A stretch of 64,000 nucleotides of DNA from Natronorubrum halalkaliphilum (GCF_009834785.1 NZ_WUYX01000038.1:64947-128946); one strand, 5' to 3'. Counted from the stretch's first letter, positions 1 to 8,807 are shown. Notes: a model not told the origin generated them from the sequence alone. Made by a program: numbers and translations.

Positions 1-623
1 GGACCACGCTCTCCGAACGGGAGGTCCGGGATCAACTGATTACGTTCCTGTTCGCCGGCCACGAGACGACCGCGCTGGCGCTCACCTACGCGCTCCACGC
101 GCTCGGCCGGAACCCGGAGACGCGTCGCCGGCTCCGTGAGGAGGGTCACACCGTGACCGGGGGTGAGCGCCCGACGCTCGCGGCGCTGCCGGAGTTGAGC
201 TACACCGATCAGGTCGTCTCGGAGACGCTCCGACTCTACCCGCCGGCGTACACGCTCTTCCGCGAGGCGACCGCGGACCTCGAGATCGGCGGCTATCGCG
301 TGCCCGAAGGGACGAAGATCACGATTCCGCAGATCCGCGTCCACCGCGACGGGCGCTTCTACGACGATCCCGAGCGCTTCCGGCCGGCACGCTGGACCGA
401 CGAGTTCGAGGAGCACCTCCCCGAGTACGCCTACTTCCCCTTCGGTGGCGGGCCGCGCCACTGCATCGGGATGCGGTTCGCTCGGCTGGAACTCAAGCTC
501 GTCCTGTCGACGACCGTCGCGGCCGCCGACGTCAATCCGATCGATCGCTCGGAGCCGACGTTCGCACCGAGCGTCACGCTCCAGCCGGCCGATCCGATCG
601 AGGCCGTCGTCCGGAAGCGATAG
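1..623 (+). CDS. Cytochrome P450, 3' part (5' end outside window)
   Basis: The open frame enters from the left edge (first full codon at position 3) and codes for the last 206 residues of a P450. The I-helix oxygen-activation motif AGHETT lies near residue 19 of the fragment. The haem-binding loop FGGGPRHCIGMRFA, with its Cys thiolate ligand, lies about 50 residues before the C terminus. K-helix-type ETLRLYPP and the PERFRPARW meander are also present. The protein would be a haem monooxygenase needing an electron donor. The substrate cannot be read from this fragment. Family identity is firm; the start and N-terminal half are outside the window. Confidence 0.95.
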   Translation, partial: TTLSEREVRDQLITFLFAGHETTALALTYALHALGRNPETRRRLREEGHTVTGGERPTLAALPELSYTDQVVSETLRLYPPAYTLFREATADLEIGGYRVPEGTKITIPQIRVHRDGRFYDDPERFRPARWTDEFEEHLPEYAYFPFGGGPRHCIGMRFARLELKLVLSTTVAAADVNPIDRSEPTFAPSVTLQPADPIEAVVRKR

Positions 624-898
624 CGTGCGGGCGGCGACCGGACGCCCGGGCCGAATCGGAGACCGATAGCTGGCGGTGCGAGAAGAGAACGGCGCGAAGA
701 ACATCCCGAATCGCTGGCCGTCCGAGACGGACGACCTCCCGTCATAGCTCTATCTTGTGACCAGAAGCACTTAAAGAACGACGCGTGGGCGAACGCCGAC
801 TCGGACCGTCCGAGGAACACGCCAATCCGCGCAGCCGGCCCTCGCAGGAAGCGATACTGACGCCAACCCTTTTCGGTCCGGTCGGTCTGGCGACGGAT

Positions 899-1342
899 AT
901 GGACGATCACCAGCGACTGACCGAACTGGACGAGGCCGAGACGGCCACACTCGCAAGCGAGGCACGACAGTCGGAGTACTACGACCGACTCGAGTCCTAT
1001 CTCGCCGACGAGTACGACGAGACGGTTCCGTCGGAGAACTCGCGGGCGTTCGAGCGGGGCGACGGCGCGCGAGCCGTCTCGTTCGAGTCGACCGCCGGTG
1101 CCGGTGCCAGACCGGCTGTCGCGGTCACGTTCCACTTCGAGGGCGACTCGAACGCGGTCGCACAGGCGACTGCCGAACGTCACGGGGCCGACGTCGACGG
1201 CGACGTCGAACTGCTCTTCCCGACCGAGATCGCGCCGAAACCCGAGGTTGCGGTACGGGACATCCTCCGCCCCGAGGTCGAGGAAGCCGAGGTCACCGTC
1301 GACGAGTCCGGAGAGATCACGAGTTACACGGTCGAGACGTGA
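899..1342 (+). CDS. Hypothetical acidic protein, 147 aa
   Basis: I do not recognise a family. The chosen start MDDHQRLTEL fits the onset of haloarchaeal acidic codon usage; the same frame is open upstream to 785, but that part is Arg/Pro-rich and does not look coding. The protein has no signal peptide or membrane segment and is probably cytoplasmic. Its centre has a predicted alternating beta pattern (RPAVAVTFHFEG). It is convergent with the F420-type beta subunit gene to its right. No function is proposed. Confidence 0.7.
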   Translation: MDDHQRLTELDEAETATLASEARQSEYYDRLESYLADEYDETVPSENSRAFERGDGARAVSFESTAGAGARPAVAVTFHFEGDSNAVAQATAERHGADVDGDVELLFPTEIAPKPEVAVRDILRPEVEEAEVTVDESGEITSYTVET

Positions 1343-1411
1343 GGGAACGGCTCACCGCTCGAGGTGACCGAAATCGGAATCGAGAAGAAAAGCCGGGTAC
1401 TCCGAATCCGT

Positions 1412-3145
1412 TCAGTGCCCCTGATCGTGGGGGTTCAGCGCCGTGCCGTAGTTCTCGGCGTGATCCGTGTAGTCGATAAAGCGGGGCGCGTCGGGGTCGA
1501 ACGGCCGCTCTAAGCTCTCGAAGGCCTTCTTCTTGTCCCAGCCCTGGAGCTTACCGACCGCCGACTTGTCCTCTAAGTCGTGGTAGTCGAGTTTCGGCTC
1601 GGTGAGATCCCACGCCTTCATCCCCTGTTCGGTCCGGATGATGACGCTCGAGTACTCGTCGGAAGAGCCGACGGAGCCGACGGTGATGTCCGAACAGAAG
1701 CCGGTGAAGTCCGCACACTCGTCACAGCCCTTGAGCGCGGCGTCGTGGAAGTTCTCGACGTCTTCCTCGACGATCATCTCGCCGTCGTGGTCGTAGACCA
1801 TCATCTTGCCGTTGAGGACGTCCATCTTGCCGATCCCCTCGGGCGAGATGTCCCGCTTTTCCTCCAACTGCTCGCCCATGAGGCTGTAGTAGTTGAAGTT
1901 CTTCGTACACATCAGCGAGACGGTGTAGTCCACTGCGCGAATGCCCTCGTTCTGAGCCTGATAGTCCCAGTCGAAGTCCTGCAGCGCGCGGATACCCTCG
2001 ATTTCGCAGGGCGTTCCCACGAGTGCGAGCGAGAGGTCGTCCCAGTCCTTGTCGGGAAGTTTGTGCTCCCACTGTTTCAGGTCGAGGTTACCCAGCGCGA
2101 GCGTCTGGTTGTACACCGTCCCTGCGTTTGCGATGAGTTCTTCTTCCGTCGTGGCGAGGAAGCTCTCCGCCTTCCAGGCCTCCTCCTCGCTCTCGCTCGC
2201 GATGAGCGCGCCGTCGATCTCGCCTTCCTCGAGCAGCGTCGCGAGGACGCCGGTGACGACGCCGCCGTCCTGTGCGCCGTCGGTCCAGTCGTCCTCGACC
2301 TTCGCGGAGAACTCCGTAATCGGATCGCCGGCGCCCTTGACGTTGTCGTCGCCGCCGGTGATCTTCCACTGGCGCTCGTAGCGCATCCCGCCGCGGGGAC
2401 AGAAGTCCCAGCAGAGCGAACAGCCGGTGCACATCTTGACCAGTTTCGGCAGGTCGTCCTCGCCGACGCCGATCGAGTCGGACGGACAGGCCGCGACGCA
2501 GGTCCCACACTGGATACAGCGACCCTCGTCGATGACGGCCTCGTCCAGTTCCATGAACCAGGTCTTCTCGTCCGGCGTCTCGATATCGTTCATCTGCGAG
2601 CGAATCGAGTACTCCGGCGTGTCGAGGTCCGCACCCTCCGGAACGCCGACGCGAACGTCCGGCGCGCCGTTGTCCACGTCCTGACTGACGCCTTCGGCGG
2701 GTTCGGTGAACTCGAGGTCGCCGAGTTCGCCCATCTCGTCGACGTTAGCCGCTCCGGCTCCGTCCGTGGCGACGCGCTTGTCCTGAGCCTGCGCTTCCGG
2801 CGACGCGTCCGCAGTCTTCTCGCCGCAGGAGCAGGTGTTCGGCGAGCAACTGTCGCCGTCGGAGCTTCCCCCATCCGTCTGCATCGCGCCCTCTCGAGCG
2901 TGATCCGTTCCTTCGCGGGATCGCGGCGCAGCGTTGCCAGTTTCGGGGAACATGACAGCCTCGTCGTCGTCCGTCTGAGATTCGGGAACACCGGGGAATG
3001 TCCGTCCGCCCTCGCGGCTCGCGTGTCGCTCCTCGCTCGCGGTTTCACCGCTCGCATCATCGGGGCCCTCGCTCCGCTCGGTCCCCGCAGCTCCCGCTCG
3101 CTTCTTCGAGGACTCACTACGTTCGTCCTCGCCGTTAGTCCCCAT
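1412..3145 (-). CDS. Coenzyme F420 hydrogenase/dehydrogenase beta-subunit family protein with 2x[4Fe-4S] domain
   Basis: Residue numbers count from the ATG at 3163; starts at 3163 and 3145 are both in frame, and 3145 (MGTNGEDERS) is used here. After an acidic, low-complexity N-terminal region of about 190 residues come two ferredoxin motifs (C216-x2-C-x2-C-x3-CP and C245-x2-C-x2-C-x3-CP). Then follow FrhB-type blocks: GTPCEIEGIRAL, CTKNFNYYSLMG and the C-terminal KGCDECADFTGFC. FrhB-like proteins bind FAD and exchange electrons between F420H2 and Fe-S clusters. The gene overlaps the end of the upstream siroheme reductase gene by 11 nt (29 nt with the longer start), so the two are probably translationally coupled. 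It likely feeds electrons to that reductase; this is inference. The N-terminal tail also holds an unusual CSPNTCSCG cluster. Confidence 0.85.
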   Translation of the reverse strand: MGTNGEDERSESSKKRAGAAGTERSEGPDDASGETASEERHASREGGRTFPGVPESQTDDDEAVMFPETGNAAPRSREGTDHAREGAMQTDGGSSDGDSCSPNTCSCGEKTADASPEAQAQDKRVATDGAGAANVDEMGELGDLEFTEPAEGVSQDVDNGAPDVRVGVPEGADLDTPEYSIRSQMNDIETPDEKTWFMELDEAVIDEGRCIQCGTCVAACPSDSIGVGEDDLPKLVKMCTGCSLCWDFCPRGGMRYERQWKITGGDDNVKGAGDPITEFSAKVEDDWTDGAQDGGVVTGVLATLLEEGEIDGALIASESEEEAWKAESFLATTEEELIANAGTVYNQTLALGNLDLKQWEHKLPDKDWDDLSLALVGTPCEIEGIRALQDFDWDYQAQNEGIRAVDYTVSLMCTKNFNYYSLMGEQLEEKRDISPEGIGKMDVLNGKMMVYDHDGEMIVEEDVENFHDAALKGCDECADFTGFCSDITVGSVGSSDEYSSVIIRTEQGMKAWDLTEPKLDYHDLEDKSAVGKLQGWDKKKAFESLERPFDPDAPRFIDYTDHAENYGTALNPHDQGH

Positions 3146-4862
3146 GGGCGACACCTCCGGCAACCGGGGCCTCGGCCCCTTGCATGATCGTCCGAAGCTC
3201 TCCGTTGTCGACGCGGCGACACCACTCGTAGAACTGCTCGCCGTCGTGGCGGTCGTCGTTGTAGGCGTCGAACAATTGCTCTAAGGCCGGAATCACCGAA
3301 TCGGCGGGCACGGCGTTCTCGATCCAGTCTAAGAACTCGTTGTCGGCGCCGAGCGAGCCGCCGAGCCCGAAGTCCATCCCCTCGACGATGTCGGACTCGC
3401 CGTCCTCATCGATCTTGACGGTCTCCCCGCGGAAGCCGATGTCCGCGATCTGGGGCTGGGCGCACGACGCGGAACAGCCGGACATGTGCATCCGAATCGC
3501 TTCGATGTCGTCGGGGACATCGATTCGCTCGTCGAGTTCGCGGGCCCAGCGTTTGGTCCGCTTTTTGGTCTCGATGATCGCGTAGTTACAGAACTCGCTG
3601 CCGGTACAGCCGACGGCGCCGCGGGAGAACGCGCCGGGGTCGGGCTGGTAGTCCGCGGCGAACGGCTCCGCGAGGAGGTCGTCGACGTTCTCCTCAGGGA
3701 TGTGCGTGATGAGGAAGTTCTGGTCGGTCGCGAGGCGCACGGAGGCGTCCTCGGTGCCGTACTTCTCAGCTGCGCGAGCGGCCTCGGCGAACTCGTCGCC
3801 ACCCATGCGGCCGGCGACGACGTTGAAGCCGACGTACTGCAGGCCGTCCTGTTTCTGGTCGTGGACGCCGACGTGGTCGCCCTGATAGCCGACGGTCAGG
3901 TTCTGGCCGGCCCGTGGAAGGTCGACGGTACAGCGGTCGCGGATGGCCTCCTCGAATTTCTCGGGGCCCAGTTGCTCGACGAGATAGCGCATGCGGCAGA
4001 CGCCGCGGTTGTTGCGGTCGCCGATCTCCTTGAACGTCTGGGCGACGGCGCGGCAGAACTCCACGGCGTCCTCCGGCGGGACGAAGACGTCCAGTTCCGA
4101 GCCCATTCGCGGGCCGTCGGAGAGGCCGCCGCCGACGCGGGCGTGGAAGCCGTAAAGGTACTCGCCAACGTCGGACGAGTCCGACGAGCCTCCGACTTCG
4201 CCGGAGACGTCGATCTCCTTCTTCGCGGGAACCAGCCCGATATCGTTGATCTGGGACTGCGCGCAGTCGTGGGCACAGCCCGTGATGGTCATCTTGAACT
4301 TCCGCGGGAGGTTGGCGTACTCGCGGTTGTTCGTAAAGAAGTCGGAGACGGCCTCGATAACCGGTTGGGCGTTGAAACACTCGTGGTCGTCGAGTCCGGC
4401 GGCCGGGCAGCCCAGCACGTTCCGGGCCGAGTCGCCACAGCCCTGGACCGTCGTCAAGCCGACCTCGTCGTAGCGATCCCACATCTCCGGGACGTCCTCG
4501 ACGCGAATCCAGTGTTTCTGGATATCCTGCCGGGTCGTGATGTCGAGGTAGGCGTCGCCCCAGAGTTCGTTCTGCTCCTCGCCGCCGTATTCCTCGGGTG
4601 CGACGGCGAGGTCGTCGGTCACTTCGCCGATGACCTCGGCCTGCTCGGGGGTGAGCTTCCCGCCGGGGACCTTCGTCCGGATCATGAAGTAGCCCTCCTG
4701 CTTCTGGGCGTACATCCCGGCCCACTTCAGGCGCTCCCACTCGCCGTCGCCTGCGCGCTCTTCGATCTCTTCGAAGGTGAGTTCGTCCGCAGCGTAGTCG
4801 TAGACGTCGTCGATCACGTCGAGCGGATGCTTGTTTTGCTTGTACTGCTCGGTCGTGTTCAT
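3135..4862 (-). CDS. Ferredoxin-type assimilatory nitrite/sulfite reductase (siroheme, [4Fe-4S])
   Basis: The protein has 575 aa from MNTTEQYKQ. The frame is open upstream to 5048, but that part lacks haloarchaeal character. It has the two-repeat plant-type architecture: N-half with TVQGCGDSARNVLGCPAAG and TGCAHDCAQSQINDIG, C-half with the cluster/siroheme ligands C419-x5-C425 (GCTGSEFC) and C463-x3-C467 (SGCSASCAQPQIADIG). The family reduces nitrite to ammonia or sulfite to sulfide with six electrons; sequence alone does not tell which. There is no nitrate reductase gene beside it. The partner gene downstream codes for an F420/ferredoxin-type electron donor. A divergent Lrp regulator lies 613 bp away and may control it. 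Confidence 0.9.
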   Translation of the reverse strand: MNTTEQYKQNKHPLDVIDDVYDYAADELTFEEIEERAGDGEWERLKWAGMYAQKQEGYFMIRTKVPGGKLTPEQAEVIGEVTDDLAVAPEEYGGEEQNELWGDAYLDITTRQDIQKHWIRVEDVPEMWDRYDEVGLTTVQGCGDSARNVLGCPAAGLDDHECFNAQPVIEAVSDFFTNNREYANLPRKFKMTITGCAHDCAQSQINDIGLVPAKKEIDVSGEVGGSSDSSDVGEYLYGFHARVGGGLSDGPRMGSELDVFVPPEDAVEFCRAVAQTFKEIGDRNNRGVCRMRYLVEQLGPEKFEEAIRDRCTVDLPRAGQNLTVGYQGDHVGVHDQKQDGLQYVGFNVVAGRMGGDEFAEAARAAEKYGTEDASVRLATDQNFLITHIPEENVDDLLAEPFAADYQPDPGAFSRGAVGCTGSEFCNYAIIETKKRTKRWARELDERIDVPDDIEAIRMHMSGCSASCAQPQIADIGFRGETVKIDEDGESDIVEGMDFGLGGSLGADNEFLDWIENAVPADSVIPALEQLFDAYNDDRHDGEQFYEWCRRVDNGELRTIMQGAEAPVAGGVAHGD

Positions 4863-5365
4863 ACGACCCACCCCGCAGGTCGCCCGGCAGTCAGCAGACC
4901 GGTCATCAGATCTTGAAGAACCATTGTTTGGCAGGTAATACGACCCCGTCCGTATACTCCTCCGTAAATAGGCGAACCATGACGGGGCTAGCATACGCCG
5001 GCAACCGTTGCCAGCACCGGACCAAACCGGCCGGGAGAAATCCGCCACAGCAAAGCAAACGGCCGCTCCTTGAGACGCGCCCGACGGTGTTCCAAGCCAG
5101 TGCCGGTAAGTATCTCCGCCACAGCAGACGCCGCGTTCGACGGACGTGCTGCTCGAGAATCACGACCGGGTGAGGGAGCGACGCGACGTCTCGAGCGATC
5201 GATGCGAGACAGAGCGTAGTGCTCGGAAACGGCATCGCCACCGTCAGCGTCACACCGCGATCCGTCGCCGAAAATCGACGGCGAACCCACGTGCTGACCG
5301 AAGTCGGGACTCAGCCCTCGAAGTAGCGGCAGTGCTGAACGTGATTGAGAGCAGTGACGACGCGG

Positions 5366-5386
5366 TCGCGAGAATAAATCTCGCGA
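5366..5386. promoter_or_regulatory. Perfect inverted repeat, possible regulator operator
   Basis: TCGCGAGA, a 5-nt ATAAA spacer and TCTCGCGA form a perfect 8-bp inverted repeat. It lies in the 613-bp divergent gap between the siroheme reductase and the Lrp gene, about 90 bp before the Lrp start codon and about 40 bp before its TATA-like box. Lrp-family proteins bind such dyads, often in their own promoters. Operator function is inferred. Confidence 0.45.
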
Positions 5387-5423
5387 GATCCGACGCATCC
5401 GTTCGACTGCCCGCGGCGAACAG

Positions 5424-5433
5424 CATTATTTAG
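5424..5433 (+). promoter_or_regulatory. Putative TATA box of the Lrp gene
   Basis: The AT-rich CATTATTTAG stands alone in GC-rich DNA, about 45-50 nt before the Lrp ATG. This would give a leader of roughly 20 nt. The rest of the 4863-5475 gap holds no convincing gene. On the reverse strand a CTATTTAC box near 4963-4971 could serve the reductase gene with a leader of about 75 nt. Confidence 0.4.
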
Positions 5434-5475
5434 GGCGTTCGACAACACTGCACCAATCAACGACCACCGATCACC

Positions 5476-5973
5476 ATGGCCGAAATCACACTCGACGAGA
5501 CCGACTTCCGACTGTTGCGGGAGCTAGACGAGAACGGAGATATCGACGCCGACGAGATCGCCGAGGAACTCGACGTGAGCCAGTCGACGGTCTACTATCG
5601 CCTCGAGAAATACCGAGACCAGGGCATTCTGACCGGCACCGTCGCTCACCTCGACCGGCACGAACTCGGGCTCAGCATGACGGCCATCTCGGAGATCAAG
5701 ACCGTCTACGGGCCCGAAGCGAAGGAGGTTGGCGAACGCCTCGCTCAGCTGTCGGGCGTCCAGCGCGTGTACTCGATGATCGGCGAGATGTCCTTCTACG
5801 TCATCTCTCACGTCCGCGATCACGACCACCTCCAGTCGCTGATCGAGGAGATCATCGAAACCGACGGCGTCGAGAACTCCGCGACGCACATCGTCCTCCG
5901 GACGTTCAAGGAGGAGCCGCGGCTGCTGGTCAACTACGACGACGAGGACCTCGAGCAGCTGTTCAACGACTGA
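5476..5973 (+). CDS. Lrp/AsnC family transcriptional regulator
   Basis: The 165-aa protein has an N-terminal winged helix-turn-helix (DETDFRLLRELDENGDI through the recognition helix QSTVYYRLEKYRDQGI, residues about 5-55), followed by an AsnC/RAM-type ligand-sensing domain to the C terminus. Archaeal Lrp proteins act as dimers or octamers and often respond to amino acids or nitrogen/redox metabolites. It is transcribed divergently from the siroheme reductase operon, which suggests local control of nitrite/sulfite reduction. A perfect dyad at 5366-5386 is a candidate binding site. Family is clear; ligand and targets are unknown. Confidence 0.92.
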   Translation: MAEITLDETDFRLLRELDENGDIDADEIAEELDVSQSTVYYRLEKYRDQGILTGTVAHLDRHELGLSMTAISEIKTVYGPEAKEVGERLAQLSGVQRVYSMIGEMSFYVISHVRDHDHLQSLIEEIIETDGVENSATHIVLRTFKEEPRLLVNYDDEDLEQLFND

Positions 5974-6008
5974 ACGTCGTTTTACAGGTGGGGAAACGAT
6001 CTACTCGC

Positions 6009-6638
6009 TCACTCGAAGCAGGCGACGGGGTCGCCGGCGGTTCGCGGATCCGGATCGAACGACGGCTCGTCCGCGAGTCCGTGGTACCGCGCTCGGAGCA
6101 CGACGGTCTCGTCGAGATAGTAGGTCACGCGAGTGTCTCGCTCGGTCGATTTCGGGAGCTGTTGGGTCTCGGTCGTCAGATCGTACAACATCGAGACCAG
6201 CACGGCGTTTGCCTCGGATTCGGAGTCCCGTGTTGATTCTTCCTCCGCCTCCGAGTCGGCTGCCGACAACTCCGACTCGACCACATCGATCCGACTCGCC
6301 TCGAGTTGGAAATCGAACGCTCGCGTTTCCGAACCGTACCGCTCGAGCAACGCGTTTTGCCGATAGGCTCGTTCGAACTCGAGGGCGTACTCGTCGCCCG
6401 TTTCGACGACTGCGTCCGGCCGGTCGGGGTACGATGCCCGCTCGAGGCCGCGGTCGCGGGTCGGCATATCGGGCTCAGGACGGTCGACATCATCGCAGTC
6501 GTAGTGCTCTCCGGAGACCGCGTTCGGTTCCGAGGGGGTGTCTGCGCCCGTGAACTGAGCGTCGAAACAGCCCGAAATCGCCATCGTAAACGGCAGCGCT
6601 GCGGTGAGGAGGGTGCGGCGGGAACGGGGGTTGGACAT
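6009..6638 (-). CDS. Tat-exported lipoprotein, 209 aa, function unknown
   Basis: The N terminus SNPRSRRTLLTAALPFTMAISGC combines a twin-arginine motif with a lipobox ending in Cys, so the protein is probably exported folded and lipid-anchored outside the membrane. The mature part is acidic, with a Ser/Glu-rich stretch (residues about 125-145) and three further Cys. No enzymatic motif is seen. It is convergent with the Lrp gene (35-bp gap). In many haloarchaea the position after ftsY is occupied by srp54 (from memory); here it is this gene. No function is proposed. Confidence 0.75.
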   Translation of the reverse strand: MSNPRSRRTLLTAALPFTMAISGCFDAQFTGADTPSEPNAVSGEHYDCDDVDRPEPDMPTRDRGLERASYPDRPDAVVETGDEYALEFERAYRQNALLERYGSETRAFDFQLEASRIDVVESELSAADSEAEEESTRDSESEANAVLVSMLYDLTTETQQLPKSTERDTRVTYYLDETVVLRARYHGLADEPSFDPDPRTAGDPVACFE

Positions 6639-6780
6639 ACGTAGGTGTCAATTAGTTATTGTAAATGTGTTACGCATCTCTCGGCACCGGAACAAATCCC
6701 GATCGCAGACTCCGGGACGGATGCGCAGACGGCACTCGAGAATCGGAACAAGGGCCCTCGAAACGGCAAGACTCGGAGCG

Positions 6781-8157
6781 CTACGATTCGTCTTCGAGCA
6801 ACCGATCGACCATCTCCTCGGGGTCGAACGGCTCGAGGTCGTCGTAGCCCTGACCGACGCCGAGGAACAGAATCGGCTTACCGGTGACGTGGGCGACCGA
6901 AATCGCCGCGCCTCCGTTTGAGTCCGCGTCGGCTTTCGTCAGGATCGCCCCGTCGATTTCGGCGGCCTCGTTGAACTCGCGGCCGCGGTTGACCGCGTCC
7001 TGACCCGCCACCGCTTCGTCGACGAACAGCGTCATATCGGGACCGACGACCCGATCGATCTTCTCGAGTTGGTCCATCAGTCCCTCGTCGGTGTGAAGCC
7101 GACCCGCGGTGTCGCCGAGCACGATATCGACGTCGTTGGCCTCAGCGTACTCGACGGCGTCGTACAGTACCGCGGCGGGATCGCCGCCTTGCTGGTGGGT
7201 GATGAGTTTCGTATCCAGTGCGTCCGCGTGCTCCTGGATCTGCTCGTTGGCTCCGGCACGGTAGGTGTCGCCGTTGGCCATGACCGTCGAGTACCCTCGT
7301 TCCTCGAAGTAGCGGCTCAGTTTGGCGATCGAGGTCGTCTTCCCAACGCCGTTGACGCCGGTGAAAACGATCGTCAGCGGCTTGTCCTCGACGGCGATAC
7401 GCTCGTCGAAGTCGAACTGACCGACGCTGATTACGTCGTAGATCGCATCGCGAAGCGCCTCCTCGACGACCTCGCCCGTCGACGTCGTAAACGTCCGCGT
7501 CTCGCCGATCAGGTCGTCGCGAATGTTGTCGAGAATCTCCTCGGCGACGCCCATCTCCACGTCGCTCGAGAGCAACGCCATCTCGAGTTCGTGGAGCGGG
7601 CCCTCGAGGTCCTCCTCCTCGATGACGAACTTCCCCTTGACGAGCGAGCGAGCCTTGGCACCGAAGCCGGTGGAGCCGCCGTTGTCGGCATCGTCGCTGT
7701 CGTCTTCGTCGTCTTCGAGAGCCTCATCGGGTTCGGCTTCGGCCTCGAGGTCGGCCGCATCCCCGACCTCAGACGCTGCAGTTTCGGATGCCGACGGCGA
7801 CTCGGCCGTCGCTGGGCCGTCGGGCGCTGTCGACGCCTCTTCAGCATCCGTCTCGTCGACGGGCGAAACCGCCTTCGATCCGGCGCTTGCATCCGCCGTC
7901 TCCGCGGGCGGTGCAGCCTCGGCCTCGAGTTCGCTCTCGGATTCGGCCACGTCGTCGCTGTCAGCCGTTTTACCGGTGGTATCCGGGGCTTCCGATGCAG
8001 CGTCTTCGGCGTCGGTTTCGGGGCGGTCGTCCTCGAGGGGTTCCTCCTCGGCATCGAGTTCGAGTTCGTCTTCGTCAACCTCCTCGACGTTCTCTTCGGC
8101 GGCTTCTTCGGCGTCTTCGCGGAAGCTCCCGAGTTTCTTCTTCAGGTTATCAAACAT
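6781..8157 (-). CDS. ftsY: Signal recognition particle receptor FtsY
   Basis: The protein has 458 aa. Residues 1 to about 165 are a highly acidic Ala/Glu/Asp/Ser-rich extension typical of haloarchaeal FtsY. The NG GTPase domain follows: P-loop GVNGVGKTTS at residue 267, GDTYRAGANEQ, switch DTAGRLHTDEGLMDQL and guanine-specificity TKADADS. FtsY docks SRP-ribosome complexes at the membrane through a GTPase heterodimer with SRP54. It is the last gene of rpl18a-pfdA-ftsY, starting 21 bp after pfdA ends. Confidence 0.97.
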   Translation of the reverse strand: MFDNLKKKLGSFREDAEEAAEENVEEVDEDELELDAEEEPLEDDRPETDAEDAASEAPDTTGKTADSDDVAESESELEAEAAPPAETADASAGSKAVSPVDETDAEEASTAPDGPATAESPSASETAASEVGDAADLEAEAEPDEALEDDEDDSDDADNGGSTGFGAKARSLVKGKFVIEEEDLEGPLHELEMALLSSDVEMGVAEEILDNIRDDLIGETRTFTTSTGEVVEEALRDAIYDVISVGQFDFDERIAVEDKPLTIVFTGVNGVGKTTSIAKLSRYFEERGYSTVMANGDTYRAGANEQIQEHADALDTKLITHQQGGDPAAVLYDAVEYAEANDVDIVLGDTAGRLHTDEGLMDQLEKIDRVVGPDMTLFVDEAVAGQDAVNRGREFNEAAEIDGAILTKADADSNGGAAISVAHVTGKPILFLGVGQGYDDLEPFDPEEMVDRLLEDES

Positions 8158-8178
8158 AGTACGGATGGTGTCCCGACG

Positions 8179-8634
8179 TTACTGGTCGGGGCCCTGACCT
8201 TCGCCCTGGCCCATCTGTTGCATCTGCTGTTGCATCGCCTGCTGCTGGAGTTGCTGAGCCTGCTGTTCGAGTTCCGCGCTCTCGGACTCGAGTTCGGCGA
8301 TCTCGCTGTTGACCTCGTCGATACGGTCGTCGAGGTTCTCCTGTTTGTTCTCGAGTGCCTCGACGGCACCGTCCTGTTCGAACTCCGCGGCGTAGTCGGC
8401 ACCGAGCTCGACGATCACTTCGTCGATGTCCTCGACGGTTGCACGAAGGTACGCGCCGCCGCCGACGGGGACCTGCACGGTCGAGTCGGTATCGAGGGTC
8501 TGGAGCGCCTCGATGGCCTCGTCGGTCTCGGTCTTTTGCTGCTGGATGGCCTCGACGTTCTCTTCGAGGGCCTCGATCTGTTCTTCGATCTCCTGAAGCT
8601 CCTGGGAAAGCTGCTGCAGTTGTTGCTGACTCAT
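8179..8634 (-). CDS. pfdA: Prefoldin subunit alpha
   Basis: This 151-aa protein has the prefoldin-alpha plan: an N-terminal coiled-coil helix (residues 1-45, Gln/Glu-rich), a central beta-hairpin region (DSTVQVPVGGGAYLRATV) and a C-terminal coiled coil ending in a Gln/Met-rich tail. Prefoldin is a hexameric jellyfish-shaped holdase that passes unfolded proteins to the thermosome. The start overlaps the end of rpl18a by 4 nt (ATGA type), showing tight operon coupling. Confidence 0.95.
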   Translation of the reverse strand: MSQQQLQQLSQELQEIEEQIEALEENVEAIQQQKTETDEAIEALQTLDTDSTVQVPVGGGAYLRATVEDIDEVIVELGADYAAEFEQDGAVEALENKQENLDDRIDEVNSEIAELESESAELEQQAQQLQQQAMQQQMQQMGQGEGQGPDQ

Positions 8635-8807
8635 TGTTCGCTAACCTCCTCGAGGTCGATCTGCGTTCGTTTCAGTCCGTGCTGGCTCCCGAGCTGGGAG
8701 AGGACGTGTTCACGGGCGACGTTTTCGTTCTCCGCATCGATCGTTGTTTCGAACGGCGCGTAGCCGTCTCGTTTCTGGAACTGACCAGTGATCGTAAATT
8801 GACTCAT
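8631..8807 (-). CDS. rpl18a: 50S ribosomal protein L18a/LX (L20a family)
   Basis: The start MSQFTITGQFQKRDG gives 58 aa, the usual length; an ATG three codons upstream is in frame but the family begins with this Met. The protein matches archaeal LX/L18Ae: short, with a beta-sheet start and a C-terminal helix (ENVAREHVLSQLGSQHGLKR). It sits in the 50S subunit. It is the first gene of the rpl18a-pfdA-ftsY cluster. In haloarchaea this cluster commonly continues directly from eif6; here two other genes lie between. Confidence 0.92.
   Translation of the reverse strand: MSQFTITGQFQKRDGYAPFETTIDAENENVAREHVLSQLGSQHGLKRTQIDLEEVSEQ

Noticed and set aside
1580-4916. Long plus-strand frames opposite the siroheme reductase and FrhB-like genes
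   Set aside because: Such antisense frames are usual in GC-rich DNA where stop codons are rare; composition is not acidic and no family is recognisable.
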